NCBI RefSeq assembly: GCF_016219575.1
Contig: NZ_JACRMG010000009.1
Span: 1,054,001-1,118,000 of the forward strand
Direction: 5' to 3'
DNA from: Bradyrhizobium sp.
GTDB taxonomy: Bacteria; Pseudomonadota; Alphaproteobacteria; Rhizobiales; Xanthobacteraceae
Length of the DNA stretch: 64,000 bases
The number at the start of each line of letters is the position of its first letter. The first letter of the stretch is position 1. Below, piece after piece: positions 18,652-26,039 of this stretch. The position numbers and the translations under genes were made by a program. The notes under the pieces are model-generated. The model searched no databases. It saw nothing but the letters and a program-made list of their open reading frames with translations, and was not told where the DNA came from.

Positions 18652-19359
18652 AAATCTTCGTCGCTTTAAGTGTTGAGCAACGCTATCGATGGATGGGCTT
18701 TCGCCCGTCATTGCTGGCATGACGACGGCAACAAATCTTGCAACCGGCCCCTTGTTGGATAAACCGAGCTTTTGAGGGTGCATTGCGATCATAAACGCGT
18801 CGGCGATCATTCCCGCGATCTGATGCCAACTTTCCGCCTCAGGCATCAAGGCAATCTCGTCGATATCCATGTTCAGCTGAAAATCATGCTTTTGCATCGC
18901 CATTAAGAACAGGCAAAATCGTTGGTAGAGCCGAATTTCAGCCTTCATGGTCTTGGGACTGATGGCTTCCATCGAGCGGAACGCCTGCTCACGCTCTGCG
19001 AAAAAGTTCTGTAAGACAGCTATAGCCTCGCGGACGCGCTTTGCCGTCGCCTGCTTATTGCGGCTCTCGGGCCCCATCGTTTTACGAAGCCGAAAAGCAC
19101 CGTGAATATCGTTCAAGTCATAAGCCAGTGTGACGAGATCGCTCGGCACGGCTTGACCCTTGAGAACCTCGTCCAAGAGCTTCTCCAAATTGGCCGCGGT
19201 GAATGGCTCCTGACCCGGCCAGAAAGCTACTCGCGCTCGCAGGTTTGGCTGGTCACTAGTGCTCGGCGCGGTATTGGGCTTTGCCTGACTTTTCCGCTCA
19301 CCACCCTTTTGCTTTGTCCTACCGGTTCGCCCCGGAGGAGGCGTCCGCTTCTTGGTCAT
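18628..19359 (-). CDS. Hypothetical protein, 243 residues
   Basis: Starts with a very basic, proline-rich disordered tail (MTKKRTPPPGRTGRTKQKGG), then a mostly helical globular part (LEKLLDEVLKGQAVPSDLV, MKAEIRLYQRFCLFLMAMQ, IAGMIADAFMIAMH). No membrane segment and no family recognised. Helix-rich body and basic tail could fit a nucleic-acid-binding or regulatory role, but this is speculation. It lies between the integrase module and the serine recombinase. Confidence 0.75.
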   Translation of the reverse strand: MTKKRTPPPGRTGRTKQKGGERKSQAKPNTAPSTSDQPNLRARVAFWPGQEPFTAANLEKLLDEVLKGQAVPSDLVTLAYDLNDIHGAFRLRKTMGPESRNKQATAKRVREAIAVLQNFFAEREQAFRSMEAISPKTMKAEIRLYQRFCLFLMAMQKHDFQLNMDIDEIALMPEAESWHQIAGMIADAFMIAMHPQKLGLSNKGPVARFVAVVMPAMTGESPSIDSVAQHLKRRRFQQGQSKR

Positions 19360-19729
19360 GGCGGCCCAACTCCACTACCTCAACGCATAGTCGCAGCTAC
19401 TTTTCCGGACCAACGGTCAACCTGGCGCCATGACCCACCCTTCGCGGCGCGATCAAATAAAGGCGCGTAGGCCCCGGTCCCCACGCGGGCGGAGGGGGGA
19501 GCCGGCGCCCACCCAAAACCGTCCGGACGCGCCCTCCTAGGTCGAATAAGAGGCTATTAGACGAAGGCGGTCTACCCCCGAACCCGCCCCCTAGGACTAG
19601 CACAGGTCCCTCGAATGGCCTCGGGCAAGGCGGCGGGCCCATCCCAACAACCGGAGCGTGTGGACACCTTTTCCTTTCCACCGTAAAAACTCAATACGTC
19701 CGTATAGTCAATGAATGCAGGGGTGAGAA
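19360..19729. other. Intergenic region before the serine recombinase
   Basis: 370 bases with no convincing gene; open frames here are GC-rich shadows. It includes one copy of a 13-base repeat, TCGCAGCTACTTT, at 19,391-19,403 (second copy 20,406-20,418), and a possible minus-10 TATAGT near 19,703 in front of the recombinase. Confidence 0.5.
19391..19403 (+). repeat. 13-base direct repeat flanking the serine recombinase, left copy
   Basis: TCGCAGCTACTTT, identical and same orientation as 20,406-20,418. The two copies bracket a 1-kb segment that carries only the recombinase gene. Confidence 0.5.
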
Positions 19730-20395
19730 ATGACGGAGGATGGCGGAAACTGGGTTTCCTACCTTCGGGTTTCAACAGACCGGCAAGGCCAATCAGGGCT
19801 TGGATTGGACGCGCAGCGCGCGGCGGTGCTGGCTTTTCTCAATGGTGGGAAGTGGGCCCTAGAAGCCGAGTTCGTCGAGATTGAGAGCGGCCGGCGCAGT
19901 GATCGGCCACAACTCGCAGCAGCCCTTGCTGCCTGCAAAAAACATCGAGCCAAGCTCGTGGTCGCAAAGCTTGACCGCTTAAGCCGTAACGTCGCGTTCA
20001 TTTCCAGGCTCATGGAGTCGGGGGTCGAGTTTGTCGCCGCCGATATGCCTCATGCCAATAGGCTCACCGTGCACATTCTTGCTGCCGTGGCCGAACACGA
20101 GCGGGAAACGATCAGCACTAGGACAAAAGCGGCCCTTGCCGCTGCCAAGGCGCGCGGCCGCGTTCTGGGAGGCCCGAAAATTGCAATCGCACGCGCTCTC
20201 GGCGCAGCGGCTAACAAGAATGCGGCCGACCGCTTCGCGGCAAACATTCTACCCTTGATCCGCCAGATACAGGAGAGCGGCGCCAAGTCTCTGCGCGCCG
20301 TTGCGGCGGTTCTTGCCGCGCGCGGTATAGCCACCGCCCGCGGCGGAGAATGGAGCGCCGGCCAGGTTGCCAACATCCTTCGCCGCTCTACTTGA
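19730..20395 (+). CDS. Serine recombinase (resolvase/invertase family)
   Basis: The 221-residue protein has an N-terminal resolvase catalytic domain: YLRVSTDRQGQSGLGLDAQ with the nucleophilic serine near residue 15, KLDRLSRNVAFISRLMESG with catalytic arginines, and AAVAEHERETISTRTKAAL as the long connecting helix. A short C-terminal DNA-binding region follows (LRAVAAVLAARGIATARGG, with GQVANILRR). It is shorter than the large transposon integrases, so a resolvase/small recombinase role is likely. Start ATG has a GGGGTGAG box just upstream. Confidence 0.92.
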   Translation: MTEDGGNWVSYLRVSTDRQGQSGLGLDAQRAAVLAFLNGGKWALEAEFVEIESGRRSDRPQLAAALAACKKHRAKLVVAKLDRLSRNVAFISRLMESGVEFVAADMPHANRLTVHILAAVAEHERETISTRTKAALAAAKARGRVLGGPKIAIARALGAAANKNAADRFAANILPLIRQIQESGAKSLRAVAAVLAARGIATARGGEWSAGQVANILRRST

Positions 20396-20405
20396 CCCGG
20401 CAAAA

Positions 20406-20418
20406 TCGCAGCTACTTT
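20406..20418 (+). repeat. 13-base direct repeat flanking the serine recombinase, right copy
   Basis: TCGCAGCTACTTT, partner of 19,391-19,403. It begins 11 bases after the recombinase stop codon. Confidence 0.5.
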
Positions 20419-20470
20419 AGGACGGGGCTCCCGCTGGGCGCGACTTGTTCGCTCCGTGCTTCGAAACAAG

Positions 20471-20508
20471 GGAAGGCGGCCGAGTGGTTTAAGGCACCGG
20501 TCTTGAAA
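20471..20508 (+). pseudogene. 5' half of a tRNA-Ser (TGA anticodon) gene
   Basis: The segment from GGAAGGCGGCCGAGTGGTTT through AAGGCACCGGTCTTGAAA matches the acceptor 5' strand, D arm, anticodon 5' stem and TGA anticodon loop of a bacterial tRNA-Ser. The match stops right after the anticodon loop; no variable arm, T arm or acceptor 3' strand follows. It cannot make a tRNA. Breakage at the anticodon loop is where many integrases recombine, so it may be a relic attachment site. Confidence 0.75.
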
Positions 20509-20694
20509 TGCGAATAGCCACATCGCCTCTCGTCCGGTGTGGCGGTGCACCGGCCAGTTTCTCAGCCACTTAAACCGCATCATGTAGGTTCGTGTTGAAC
20601 GCGAGCTGACACTCTTGGTTTGGGGCCAAGCGTGGTGCCAACCGCAATACCTCGTGGCTTGCGGACGCCCCGTCGCCGAGGGCATCCTCTCACC

Positions 20695-21107
20695 ATGTCC
20701 ACGAAGTCCCGCGAATACCTGTTCGGCACCTCGATCCGGCATGCCGCCGAGCGCGCTGCGGCGGCGCGCAAGGAAGCGGACAAGCTCGCCTGCGAGGCCT
20801 GGAACAAGCGGATGCTGGGCTACAAGGGCCCTGCCCAGCCCTCCCCGGCGCTCGGCGATGCGCTGAACGCGGGCTATGGCTACCTGGGGTCCGGTGCCTC
20901 GGTTGCGACACCCACCGGACCGTGGCGCTGGACGTGGTCAGGCGGCCGAAGACCACGCCGATCCACGAGCTGGAGCGGTACCTGCGGTGCAAGGACTGCT
21001 CGTCGGTGCGAGGCTACGCGTACAAGCGCAGCCATCTGGTCGCACTGCGGCCGACGAAGATCAGCACGACGAACCCGGCGTCGACCTGGTGGCCCGGGGA
21101 GCGGTGA
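20695..21107 (+). pseudogene. Conserved hypothetical protein gene with a single-base frameshift
   Basis: The first frame encodes MSTKSREYLFGTSIRHAAER and runs to GYGYL. The second frame continues VRCLGCDTHRTVALDVVRR through KRSHLVALRPTKI to the stop at 21,107. Together they form one protein common in Bradyrhizobium, with a C-x-x-C pair on each side (CLGC and CKDC) that may bind zinc. The frames break at 20,887-20,888, where one base is missing from a glutamate codon (GAG to GG). It is a recent pseudogene or a sequencing error. Function of the family is unknown. Confidence 0.75.
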
Positions 21108-21123
21108 ACTCGGAAGGAAGAAC

Positions 21124-21738
21124 ATGTCATTTACCAAAGCCGAGATCGAAGAGAAGCAGAAGAAGGACTGGCTCGACGAGCACCTTCCGTACGAGCTTAA
21201 GATGGCGCGATACTCCATCGCGCAAATGCGAGGCACCTCCGTATTCTACCTTGATTGGAACGCCTACCACTCATCTTTCGCTGTTTCGGCATGCAACTTG
21301 GCCGCATTCCTTACGAACGGCGAAAAGAAGGGCAATAACCTTCAGGCTTGCGACTTTGTGCAGAACTTCAAGTCACGGAAGGACAACCTTGCTGGAATAT
21401 TCAGCAAGCTCGAACCCCAAGTATTCCATCTTGGGAAGGCCCGGCCGACCGACGAAGGAAAGTTCAACCTGCATGAGGCCGAGAAAATTCTCCATTGGAT
21501 CGAGGAGGAGATGGCGAAGTTTATCTCGCAGCTTGGGACATGGAGAAAGCATTGGAATGAAGCTCGATCCAAGCCTGAGGCACGTCCTGTGGGTCCGACA
21601 CTTCGCCTAAACCGTGCGCTGCAGACAGCATCCTCAGCCGATCCAAGGTTTGTGACTGGACCGAACGCTGGTGCGATGGCTGAAGCCGAGAAGGGCGACT
21701 CATTCAAGCCAATCGGCCATGAAGTCAAAAAGAAGTAG
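21124..21738 (+). CDS. Hypothetical protein, 204 residues
   Basis: A soluble, charged, helix-rich protein beginning MSFTKAEIEEKQKKDWLDEH. A central region reads FYLDWNAYHSSFAVSACNLA and later helices include EAEKILHWIEEEMAKFI. It has lower G+C than the flanking core genes. A GGAAGGAAG box precedes the ATG. No family recognised; neighbours are decaying genes, so it may be a passenger. Confidence 0.75.
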   Translation: MSFTKAEIEEKQKKDWLDEHLPYELKMARYSIAQMRGTSVFYLDWNAYHSSFAVSACNLAAFLTNGEKKGNNLQACDFVQNFKSRKDNLAGIFSKLEPQVFHLGKARPTDEGKFNLHEAEKILHWIEEEMAKFISQLGTWRKHWNEARSKPEARPVGPTLRLNRALQTASSADPRFVTGPNAGAMAEAEKGDSFKPIGHEVKKK

Positions 21739-21739
21739 G

Positions 21740-22171
21740 ATGTGCAATCTCTACTCGATCACGACGAACCAGGAAGCCATCCTTCGGCTATTTCGTAAAT
21801 TGAACAGGTACGTCGGCAACCTTGCGCCGATGCCGGGCGTCTTCCCTGACTATCCCGCTCCCGTAATCCGCAACACCGACGAAGGCGAACGCCGCGAGCT
21901 GGTCATGATGCGCTGGGGCATGCCGCCACCTCCGCGCACCGGCGGCCCGCCGGTCACCAACATCAGGAACACCAGCTCGCCGCACTGGCGCGGCAGGCTT
22001 AAGCCAGAGAACCGCTGCCTGGTGCCGTTCAACTCCTTCGCCGAGTACACGCCGGAGCCGAACCCTGAAACGAAGAAGAAGGACGTGGTCTGGTTCGCGG
22101 TGAACGAGGACCGGCCGCTGCTCGCCTTTGCCGGCATCTGGACCGTGTTCAAGGGAGATCGCAACGGATGA
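21740..22171 (+). pseudogene. SRAP-domain protein (YedK/HMCES type), truncated
   Basis: The first 140 residues match SOS-response-associated peptidase proteins, which shield abasic sites in single-stranded DNA by a covalent Cys2 crosslink. Cys2 (MCNLYS), the TNIRNTSS block and the CLVPFNSFAEYTP glutamate region are present. The frame stops after FAGIWTVFKGDRNG, about 80-100 residues short of the usual length, so the conserved C-terminal histidine region is lost. Downstream sequence does not resume the domain in any frame, which points to a deletion. Confidence 0.8.
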
Positions 22172-22174
22172 TCG

Positions 22175-22420
22175 ATGGCGTGGCTTATCTGCGACGACGC
22201 CAGGCTGGGTCGACGATCCGCCGCGCCTGCCGAAGGGGTTCGAGCCCGACGATGACGCTGATAAGCTGGGCGCGTGAAGCCGCCTGAAACACCAACCCCA
22301 GATCGACTGACGCCGAGCGAGATCGATGCGCTGCGCGAGCAAAGCCGCCGCGCGTTGGCGACGGCCCGGCGCTGCGCGGTAGATCGGGATGTGCGGCCGA
22401 ACGAAAATGTGGGGCACATG
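22175..22420 (+). pseudogene. Remnants of two small coupled genes
   Basis: A short frame begins MAWLICDD at 22,175. After a one-base shift it would continue GWVDDPPRLPKGFEPDDDAD and stop at 22,277, overlapping a GTG at 22,274 that starts VKPPETPTPDRLTPSEIDAL. The GTGA overlap and coding-like composition suggest two formerly coupled small genes. The second frame loses coding character after about 22,380 and runs into the convergent gene. Low certainty. Confidence 0.3.
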
Positions 22421-22422
22421 CC

Positions 22423-22944
22423 TCAGGCAGGTAACTCCTGCTCTGGGGTTTTCGGTTCTACGATCTGCTTCAGACCGAGCTTCCAGAGCATTTTGATCGT
22501 CTTCAGGTACAGGTCCACCTTACGATCATCATCGCCAATGATGCTGCTGCCATAGCTCCTGGCGAAAGAGATTTCATGGGGCCAATAGTCGCCCCCAATG
22601 TTTGCACATGCCGCCTCGACGGCAGCCTGAGCAGACGGCAATCGCACACCGTTGAACTTTCCGGCAACCTCGCAAGAAAAAATCCCCTTGCGCTCGCCGA
22701 ACATGATGAAGGAGGACAAATCGCCAGAGCGATAGAGCCGCTCGATGGGCATCATTACGCGTTCATCGTGATCTTCATCCCAGATCACGGCGAAATCCAG
22801 GAACTTTGCCACTTCTAAGGGTTGCGCCAGCTCATCGTGGAACACTGTGGCGCGCAGAATGGAATAGTGCGTCCCGCGACCGAGTGACCCCACCGGGCCG
22901 GTCTCATCGTGAAGCGTTTGAAAAAAGGGAGAATATGCTCGCAT
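22423..22944 (-). CDS. Hypothetical protein, 173 residues
   Basis: Begins MRAYSPFFQTLHDETGPVG. A soluble mixed alpha/beta protein with acidic patches (FAVIWDEDHDERVMMPIERL) and a helical C-terminus (DLYLKTIKMLWKLGLKQIVE). No signal peptide, membrane segment or family recognised. It stands alone on the minus strand among decaying plus-strand genes. Confidence 0.7.
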   Translation of the reverse strand: MRAYSPFFQTLHDETGPVGSLGRGTHYSILRATVFHDELAQPLEVAKFLDFAVIWDEDHDERVMMPIERLYRSGDLSSFIMFGERKGIFSCEVAGKFNGVRLPSAQAAVEAACANIGGDYWPHEISFARSYGSSIIGDDDRKVDLYLKTIKMLWKLGLKQIVEPKTPEQELPA

Positions 22945-23063
22945 GAGCGTGCTCCGTTTCAGGGAGGTGGTCTCGGCTTCCGCCGAGTTAGTGCTTTGGG
23001 TTTCGCCCTCTGCACGGTTCAGGCCTATTACTTCGTCGATAACGAAGAAGAAGTCAAGATCAC

Positions 23064-23250
23064 ATGAGTAATGACGGATGGCGACGATCCTTCGACGATC
23101 CCATCCAGGTCGGCGAGAAGACGGTGGTCACGCTACGGGATGCCGCCGACTACATCGTGGCGCTGCCGCCGAAGACGTCAGGTAGATCGGGCCGTTGTCG
23201 AAGCGGGCATCGCGTTAGAGATGTTCGGAAGTCGCGCAAGTTATGGTAGA
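23064..23250 (+). pseudogene. Truncated or frameshifted small conserved protein
   Basis: The opening MSNDGWRRSFDDPIQVGEKT followed by VTLRDAADYIVALP matches a small hypothetical protein widespread in Bradyrhizobium (roughly 100 residues). After about residue 40 the frame turns arginine/serine-rich and ends, while another frame reads VDRAVVEAGIALEMFGSRA, which looks like the lost continuation. I infer a frameshift near 23,180. Confidence 0.45.
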
Positions 23251-23283
23251 AACCCCATCAATTGCCGGGGCTGGGGAGTTCTT

Positions 23284-24099
23284 ATGCGTCTGTGGGCCGC
23301 CATCAGTCTCCCTGACTTGCGCACGCGCAGCTATCCGAGCTGGATCGCAGGGCTGAGATACACCGGCCCCGACGGGACGAATCGCGGAAAGTACTGCAAA
23401 GGCCTCCGGCCCGGGACGGTGCTGAGCCTTGTGCGCGAGCCCGACAATCCCCACAGCGAGAGCGGGCTTGCCGTCGCCGTCAAACACAGCGGAAGGCATC
23501 TTGGTTACATACCCAATCGCCATCATTGGGTGGGGAAAGCGATGGACGAGGGAAAGGTCGTTGATTGCGCCGTGGACCGCATTGAGACAACTGGATGGTT
23601 CTTCGTGCGAGCGCGCTTCGTCGGGCTGACCCTCACTGTTGCAAACCCCACTCGCGAGCGGGCCGCGTCGGTCATCAAGGAGCCAAAGCCAAAGCGCGAC
23701 AAGGTCGCCGAGGCCCGCGAAAAGGAACGGGAGCGCAGGGCGTCGGACCTCTGCATCGACGGCCTGCGAGTTCTGGCTCACATAGCGAGGTCGGATGACG
23801 ACTTGTCGGCCGAAGAATTGGCGGTCCAAGCCGAGTATATCTTTCTGCGCCTGCACTCTGCTGGCTATGAGCGGGACGCTTTCCTGATCGAAAAGTTGTT
23901 AGGGACAGCACAGGGATTGATCGTCCCGCGCCGGGCCTTCGTCCGTGCGGCCAACATCGTTTCGAAGGATAAGGATAACTTCGCGCAGGTGCTGAATGCA
24001 ACGCTCCGAATGGTCAGCCGATCCGGCCCATTCAATGAGATCGAAAGGACCGCGCTGGAAAAGTTGCAGGCGGCCGGTAGAACCAACGGCTGGCTTTAG
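23284..24099 (+). CDS. HIRAN-domain protein with TerB-like C-terminal region
   Basis: A 271-residue protein. Residues about 17-110 form a HIRAN domain (IAGLRYTGPDGTNRGKYCKG, then GTVLSLVREPDNPHSESGLA, then HLGYIPNRH), a fold known to bind single-stranded DNA ends in HLTF-type helicases. A charged linker follows, then a helical region (VLAHIARSDDDLSAEELAVQ) resembling TerB-type tellurite-resistance folds. No helicase is attached. The ATG at 23,284 has a GGGGAG box. HIRAN proteins without helicase occur in mobile islands; a DNA-damage or defence role is plausible but not shown. Confidence 0.8.
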   Translation: MRLWAAISLPDLRTRSYPSWIAGLRYTGPDGTNRGKYCKGLRPGTVLSLVREPDNPHSESGLAVAVKHSGRHLGYIPNRHHWVGKAMDEGKVVDCAVDRIETTGWFFVRARFVGLTLTVANPTRERAASVIKEPKPKRDKVAEAREKERERRASDLCIDGLRVLAHIARSDDDLSAEELAVQAEYIFLRLHSAGYERDAFLIEKLLGTAQGLIVPRRAFVRAANIVSKDKDNFAQVLNATLRMVSRSGPFNEIERTALEKLQAAGRTNGWL

Positions 24100-24137
24100 C
24101 TGTTCTGGCGGGATCAACCATTTGCCGATCCGTATGG

Positions 24138-24355
24138 TCAGGAAACTCTGAAGCTGAACCGCCACACCCGCACGATGCCCGCATGCGTTATCGTCATCGC
24201 GACGGTGCGCGTGCTGCCGGTGATCAGCGGCTGTAGCTCGCGATTGGGGCCGGTGACGAACTTCTCCTTGATGGCGCTGCTGTACCAGGCCGCGCGACTC
24301 GCCTTTCTGCAGAGCGGGCTTGTCGTTGTCGAGAGGGGGGACCGTTGCTCGAAAT
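24138..24355 (-). pseudogene. Coding-like fragment without a start codon
   Basis: On the minus strand a 70-codon frame from a stop near 24,356 to the TGA at 24,138 has strong third-position GC and reads, in part, AIKEKFVTGPNRELQPLITG. No ATG, GTG or TTG with a ribosome-binding site lies at its beginning. It is most easily explained as the 3' remnant of a lost gene, or an antisense shadow. Confidence 0.25.
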
Positions 24356-24413
24356 CTCAAATTGCCAGATCGGGCCGTTTTTCTTTTGGCATACCTGCTG
24401 TTATAGTGGAATC

Positions 24414-24604
24414 GAAGCGGTCAAAGCCGTTTCGGGGCGTGGAAACCCCTTCGGTTAGGCGGCACAAGTGCGCCGTCAAAGCACTCCTCGACCATATGGT
24501 CGGGGAGGCATGTGCGTATGTACAGGGCGAAAGCCTAAAGGCGCATGCGGCTCTCCTAACCGAGGCTTTCCAACTCCCCGATCACCAGGACGGGGAGGCC
24601 CGAA
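24414..24604 (+). ncRNA. Candidate structured leader RNA that can hide the downstream ribosome-binding site
   Basis: Hairpins seen by eye: 24,414-24,433 (7 bp); 24,484-24,507 (10 bp with ATAT loop); 24,508-24,548 (8 bp, enclosing a GAAA tetraloop hairpin at 24,525-24,536); a long-range 11-bp helix 24,449-24,459 with 24,555-24,565 enclosing those; and 24,574-24,597 (7 bp). The last hairpin's 3' arm is CGGGGAG, and GGGGAGG (24,592-24,598) is the ribosome-binding site 6 bases before the GTG at 24,605. Its arms resemble those of the 24,484 hairpin, so the two could swap partners. A TATAGT at 24,402-24,407 could be a minus-10 box placing the RNA start near 24,414. I do not recognise a known RNA class. 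Confidence 0.5.
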
Positions 24605-25069
24605 GTGGCGACTATTTTAAAGCTTCTGGGGATACTGGCGCTGTTGGTCGCCCTCGCAATCGTAGCACCGCAGCACCAAAGCAATTCGGAACCTTCAAAC
24701 GAGTCCAAAAAAGACCTGCCTCAGAAACAGAGAGAGAATTGGAACAGCGTCAACGTCCCACCAAATCTGGATGGCACGATTTACGCTTATGACAAGAACT
24801 CGATCACAATCATGCGGGGAGAGCGCGGCCAAATTGTCGGCGCGGAACTGATGGTGGTGATAATTCGCGGAGACGAAGCAATTCGGGGAAAGCGAGCGCG
24901 TTTTAGCTTCCTCTGCGATGGGAGCGGCCGCTACCGGATCAACGGATCACCCCCACTGCCAACACAAGGAACTTTACCTACTCAGGAAGGCTATTTGGCC
25001 AACGTGGCTTGTGGCGCCGCTCGATGCGAACAATGGCGACAAGGCGGTTCCGCGGTTTGCCGCGATTGA
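24605..25069 (+). CDS. Small membrane-anchored hypothetical protein
   Basis: A 154-residue protein with one N-terminal hydrophobic segment (residues 4-21, ILKLLGILALLVALAIVA) acting as signal peptide or anchor, a charged Gln/Lys-rich linker, and a compact beta-rich domain (DGTIYAYDKNSITIMRGERG, ARFSFLCDGSGRYRI) ending in a cysteine-containing tail. The GTG start has GGGGAGG 6 bases upstream, inside a hairpin. Function unknown. Position directly behind the structured RNA suggests translational control. Confidence 0.7.
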   Translation: MATILKLLGILALLVALAIVAPQHQSNSEPSNESKKDLPQKQRENWNSVNVPPNLDGTIYAYDKNSITIMRGERGQIVGAELMVVIIRGDEAIRGKRARFSFLCDGSGRYRINGSPPLPTQGTLPTQEGYLANVACGAARCEQWRQGGSAVCRD

Positions 25070-25100
25070 GCGCTGCGATAGGCAAAATGCTCCTACGCCG

Positions 25101-25526
25101 CTAAGTCTCTCCTTCGGCCTTTCGAACGGTAACGGCCAGCTTTGCGATCTTACGTCTGTGTGTCTGCTTGATCCCCCAGACGGCACCATGGTGAGGATGG
25201 CCGCCATCAGGGTCCCAACCGACCTTCAGGCCCATCGCGCGAAGACTCCTGACCTGTATTCTGGTGGCTCCGACAGTCTCGTCCGCAAGGTAGTGCTCGG
25301 CATTGAGCCCATCCTCCGCCATCCAGCGCAGGATGTCGACCGACATGCCACCGTCGCTAGATTCCGAGTATGCGCCGGACGACACTCGCGTCATCTTTTT
25401 TTCGGGATCGGGATGAAGATCGTGAGGCGGCACGATGTGCCTTAACACATAGTCATCATCCAAAATTTCGGGGTGATCGTGCGGCGTGATCTTGCCGTTT
25501 GCGTCGCGAGGGGGCGCGGACGGCAT
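25101..25526 (-). CDS. Hypothetical protein, third gene of the TIGR04255 operon
   Basis: A 141-residue soluble protein rich in histidine and aspartate (HDHPEILDDDYVLRHIVPPH), followed by a helical segment (MSVDILRWMAEDGLNAEHYL) and a basic C-terminus. It starts 18 bases after the preceding gene on the same strand. No family recognised. Operon position suggests it works with the TIGR04255 protein. Confidence 0.7.
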   Translation of the reverse strand: MPSAPPRDANGKITPHDHPEILDDDYVLRHIVPPHDLHPDPEKKMTRVSSGAYSESSDGGMSVDILRWMAEDGLNAEHYLADETVGATRIQVRSLRAMGLKVGWDPDGGHPHHGAVWGIKQTHRRKIAKLAVTVRKAEGET

Positions 25527-25544
25527 GATCGCGCAAACGCCGGC

Positions 25545-26039
25545 TCAGCTACGGAAGTTCTCTCGGATGACCTCGGCCAACTGGTCCCAGGTCTCCGTCT
25601 GAATCGGGATTTCAACCTCGTCGCCGTTTCGTTGCTGGAAAAACAGCGCCGAGATTTCGAACGGCCGCGCGATCTCGATTTCGAGATCACCGCGGTTCGA
25701 ACTCCACTCCAGCTGAATCCCGCCATTGCCGAGCGGCACTGCCACGGGCGCGGCGCCGTCCTCCGGCATGATCTGGACAAGCAGCTGCCAGGCAAACGAC
25801 AGCACGTCGGCGCGCACGGCCGCAGATCCGCGCTGATCCCAATTGTCGCGCAAGGGAGCGATCGCTATCAATCGATCTACCGTCGGCCGCGCCCAGCTCG
25901 ATCGATGAACGACGCTCGGCGAGCTCAGCTGCGGACGCGTAACCACGACCGGTTTGATGCTCGACCGCACGAGTTCGTTGACCGGATTGACGGACTGATA
26001 CCACTCGTCATCGATCGTGCGCAGGGCCATCGAACTCAT
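25545..26039 (-). CDS. Hypothetical protein, second gene of the TIGR04255 operon
   Basis: A 164-residue protein starting MSSMALRTIDDEWYQSVN. The middle reads LIAIAPLRDNWDQRGSAAVR, followed by VPLGNGGIQLEWSSNRGDLE; the GGIQLEW block with an acidic beta strand resembles small proteins often found beside TIGR04255 genes. The start ATG overlaps the stop of the upstream gene (ATGA at 26,036-26,039), so translation is coupled. A longer form from 26,054 is possible but less likely. Confidence 0.75.
   Translation of the reverse strand: MSSMALRTIDDEWYQSVNPVNELVRSSIKPVVVTRPQLSSPSVVHRSSWARPTVDRLIAIAPLRDNWDQRGSAAVRADVLSFAWQLLVQIMPEDGAAPVAVPLGNGGIQLEWSSNRGDLEIEIARPFEISALFFQQRNGDEVEIPIQTETWDQLAEVIRENFRS

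Noticed and set aside
20050..20742. Minus-strand frame spanning the tRNA-Ser fragment (MRFKWLRNWPVHRHTGREAM)
   Set aside because: Such frames are a known misannotation over tRNA-Ser sequence; the tRNA fragment explains it.
24175..24792. 205-codon plus-strand frame across the structured RNA
   Set aside because: It overlaps the RNA hairpins and the better-supported GTG-start gene; weak coding signal.
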